Shown: piece by piece, positions 62,408 through 64,000 of the stretch
Position numbering within the stretch: position 1 is the stretch's first letter
How the letters are laid out: each line of letters opens with the position of its first letter
Translations under genes and position numbers: made by a program
From: Schlegelella_A sp038241255
GTDB taxonomy: Bacteria > Pseudomonadota > Gammaproteobacteria > Burkholderiales > Burkholderiaceae_C
Direction: 5' to 3'
DNA length: 64,000 bases
NCBI GenBank assembly: GCA_038241255.1
Contig: JBBRFW010000007.1
Span: 1 to 64,000, forward strand
Notes under the pieces: generated by a model
Told to the model about the DNA's origin: nothing
The model's input: the letters and a program-made list of their open reading frames with translations, nothing else
Databases searched by the model: none

Positions 62408-63076
62408 TCAGCGAACCCGGCGTAGCAGGCCGGCCAGCTCGCGCTGAGCCTCGAAGACCGAGCGAGACTCCTCGATGACGACCCGGACGGTCTTTGGCAT
62501 CACCGTTCCAAGGCATCGATAGGCCGTTCGCGTTAGAGACAACGTTTCGCCCAGATCGTCCTCTAGCTTGGGCGCTGGCGAATGTGGCGTTCCCGCATCT
62601 AGGTCGCAGAACTTGAGGAGCCCAGTGCTACGTTCGACGATCAGGTTTCGCCCGTGGTCAAAGTCGCCGATCGCCAGTCCTAGGCGGTGGACGGGTATCA
62701 GCGCCTCGCAGAGTCGCAGCGCGAGTCCCAACGGGCTACGGACTCGTCCTAGAGCCAGCATTTCGGCCAAGGAGACGCCATGGACGTAGTCGAACAACAG
62801 CCATGCTCTTTCCCCAACGCCTGTCTGCCGCTGTAGCACGCCCCACGAACGGAATCGCTTTACCGAGCGTACCCGCGAAAGACGTCTGAAATAGTCGGCC
62901 GTATGTTGGGCGTCGTCGACCATATCTCTGCCACGAAGCAGCTTCAGCGTTCGCTTGACACCGTTCCGAATGTCCGTGGCCAGGTACACGTCGCCTTCCT
63001 CACCTGCGCCGAGGAAACGTGACACCAGGAATCGGTCGACCTGGTCACCTCGCTGCTTCATAGGCGGCCTTCTCAT
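62408..63076 (-). CDS. Minimal serine/threonine protein kinase-like protein
   Basis: 222 residues. Glycine-loop-like FLGAGEEGDVYLATD (about 20-34), candidate Lys in RTLKLLRG (about 42-49), catalytic-loop equivalent VHRLGLAIGDFDHGRNLIVE (HRD-like, with Asp and Asn), and DLDAG (DFG position). The canonical C-lobe is shortened: the activation segment and APE block are not clear. It may be an active atypical kinase or a pseudokinase. The ATG overlaps the stop of the papain-like gene upstream (ATGA). It ends at the non-coding stretch and may be truncated at its C-terminus. Confidence 0.7.
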   Translation of the reverse strand: MRRPPMKQRGDQVDRFLVSRFLGAGEEGDVYLATDIRNGVKRTLKLLRGRDMVDDAQHTADYFRRLSRVRSVKRFRSWGVLQRQTGVGERAWLLFDYVHGVSLAEMLALGRVRSPLGLALRLCEALIPVHRLGLAIGDFDHGRNLIVERSTGLLKFCDLDAGTPHSPAPKLEDDLGETLSLTRTAYRCLGTVMPKTVRVVIEESRSVFEAQRELAGLLRRVR

Positions 63077-63729
63077 GACTTTCTCGCGCTACGTCGTGCC
63101 GCAAGTAGCCATGCTACGTTGCACGTGACACAGCGCATTACGCCGTCAGCCGATCGATACCCAAGCTGACCGCCACCGACATCCGCATCAAGCTCGATCC
63201 TGCTGTTGAACTGCGCAAGTAGTGGTGTCGGCTCCGAAGGGTCTAAACACAGAATGCCAATCGCGGTTCGCTTACGGTTCACTACGAGTTCTTCGATGCC
63301 TACTGCCAGCACCCAATGGCCGAGGCCAGTCGTCAAGTCGAGGCCGACGATGGCCAAATCGCCGGACGCAATGTGCAGAGCGACCGCACTAGCAACGCGC
63401 GACGTTGAGCCAAGCTTGATTTCGTACGTCAGATACGAGCCCACGGTTTCTAGCAACGCCAGCAGTTCTTGCTTGTCGGCTCCCGCGAAGAAGAGTTCTA
63501 GCGCCTTGCTCCACATCTTTTCCAGCAGGCCACTGCCGGAAAAGCGCATGTCCTTGACATCTCGCTTGGTGGTCACTCCCAGCACGACGAGGGCAGTTGC
63601 GACCGCATAGACCGCGCTGGCTCCGTCGAGCGATCCTTGGTGAAGATGCGGCGAGTGCCGCAGTTGGCGCCAGTTGGGCGCGCTGGTCCTCAAGAGTCCC
63701 GCGTGAAGTCGGTGTTGTAGGCGGTCCAT
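63073..63729 (-). CDS. Papain-fold-like protein with Ser in the expected Cys position
   Basis: 218 residues. QGSLDGASAVYAVATAL (about 32-48) is the helix that in C39-like/papain-fold proteins reads DGxCGxYA. Here Cys is Ser (AGC). Later GLGHWVLAVGIEELVV holds the expected His, followed by ICLDPS-like GILCLDPSEPTPLLAQFN (conserved Asp, family DPS.P.P...N). So the fold and His/Asp are kept but the nucleophile is changed by one base. It is either a pseudoenzyme, a serine variant, or inactivated. The ATG overlaps the preceding stop by one base; the stop overlaps the kinase-like ATG. Confidence 0.6.
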   Translation of the reverse strand: MDRLQHRLHAGLLRTSAPNWRQLRHSPHLHQGSLDGASAVYAVATALVVLGVTTKRDVKDMRFSGSGLLEKMWSKALELFFAGADKQELLALLETVGSYLTYEIKLGSTSRVASAVALHIASGDLAIVGLDLTTGLGHWVLAVGIEELVVNRKRTAIGILCLDPSEPTPLLAQFNSRIELDADVGGGQLGYRSADGVMRCVTCNVAWLLAARRSARKS

Positions 63730-64000
63730 CAGTAGCCCTCCGGTGGTATCACGCAGTTCGAACTTCGATCCGCTTCGGTGATCACCCAGATTCGTGACGA
63801 GTCTTCCTCACGCCCGACGCGGTAGCTGCTTAGCACTCGCAATTCGTCTTCGACGGCCAGTAGGTTCTGAAACGGGTCGTCAACCGCCATCTCTGACCAG
63901 TCTCCAAGGACGTGTCGCTGGACTCGCGTCACTAGCTCAATTCCAGATTGTTCGAGTAACCGAAGTGCGCCAGGCGTCGCGACCACGTCACCAAGCTCAA
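63729..64000 (-). CDS. Small island-accessory protein, cut by the window end
   Basis: The visible 90 residues read ELGDVVATPGALRLLEQSGI, then HVLGDWSEM, then SSYRVGREEDSSRIWVITEA and DRSSNCVIPPEGY. The frame continues past 64000, and homologues usually have a few more residues before LGQVVATPGAL. Such ~90-residue proteins are common in integrative islands and plasmids and are often labelled type I restriction subunit M without evidence. No catalytic motif is visible. First gene of the trio here. Confidence 0.7.
   Translation of the reverse strand, partial: ELGDVVATPGALRLLEQSGIELVTRVQRHVLGDWSEMAVDDPFQNLLAVEDELRVLSSYRVGREEDSSRIWVITEADRSSNCVIPPEGY

Noticed and set aside
1..64000. CRISPR array, rRNA or insertion sequence
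   Set aside because: No regular direct-repeat array, no rRNA sequence and no transposase gene were seen on reading both strands.

Overview
The window reads as high-GC proteobacterial chromosome, most likely Betaproteobacteria (Burkholderiales-like). The rarA / lolA / ftsK / trxB neighbourhood, rpmB-rpmG, and prfB with its recoding site fit that group, and the backbone codes densely with many 4-base ATGA/GTGA gene overlaps. The assignment is inferred from gene content and order; there is no rRNA in the window.

Backbone, 1-49.2 kb. 1-5.2 kb holds part of a polyene/lipid-type biosynthesis locus: a hotdog dehydratase end and a FabG-like reductase on +, then a - strand operon of a flavin halogenase-like enzyme, a MipA/OmpV outer-membrane protein, a PlsC-type acyltransferase and a GT2 glycosyltransferase. 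A stand-alone ACP and ketosynthase (11.5-13.1 kb) could belong to the same pathway. Between them lie livHMGF (no binding protein), an SDR and rarA. Then come galM, lolA, ftsK, a Crp/Fnr regulator, trxB, rpmB, rpmG, a fatty-acid desaturase, an RsmB-type methyltransferase, a DUF1345 membrane protein, purN, trpS, plsY and ybaK. 26.3-34.1 kb is a redox/sulfur region: a broken dihaem cytochrome gene between two paralogous small membrane-anchored proteins, a SulP transporter next to sulfite dehydrogenase sorAB, and a decayed DMSO-reductase-type molybdoenzyme operon in which only the membrane anchor is intact. 34.1-43 kb has a Vgb-like propeller protein, cell-wall enzymes (M23 peptidase, L,D-transpeptidase), a frameshifted sulfatase, YihY, a CHRD lipoprotein, an acyl-CoA synthetase and a GNAT. 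43-49.2 kb carries a hydrolase, prfB, pepN and a probable PPi-dependent phosphofructokinase.

Island, from 49.2 kb to the window end. A tRNA-Thr(CGT) gene is followed at once by a tyrosine integrase, and composition drops from there on. The first part (50.5-54.1 kb) is a same-strand run of unrecognised genes including a small DNA-binding protein. The second (54.7-60.9 kb) is a clearly more AT-rich module of two divergent operons: LOG-family protein plus PF04185-type phosphoesterase on -, and a long MfnB/DUF556-like protein plus a protein with two carboxymuconolactone-decarboxylase-like halves on +. This module is the best candidate for an undescribed pathway. 60.9-62.4 kb is mostly non-coding with a membrane-protein remnant. 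The end holds an overlapping - strand trio: a small accessory protein (cut by the window end), a papain-fold-like protein with Ser where Cys is expected, and a minimal protein-kinase-like protein.

Several genes are broken. The molybdoenzyme shows two nonsense codons and large deletions, so real decay. The sulfatase and dihaem cytochrome show only small indels and could be either young pseudogenes or assembly errors.
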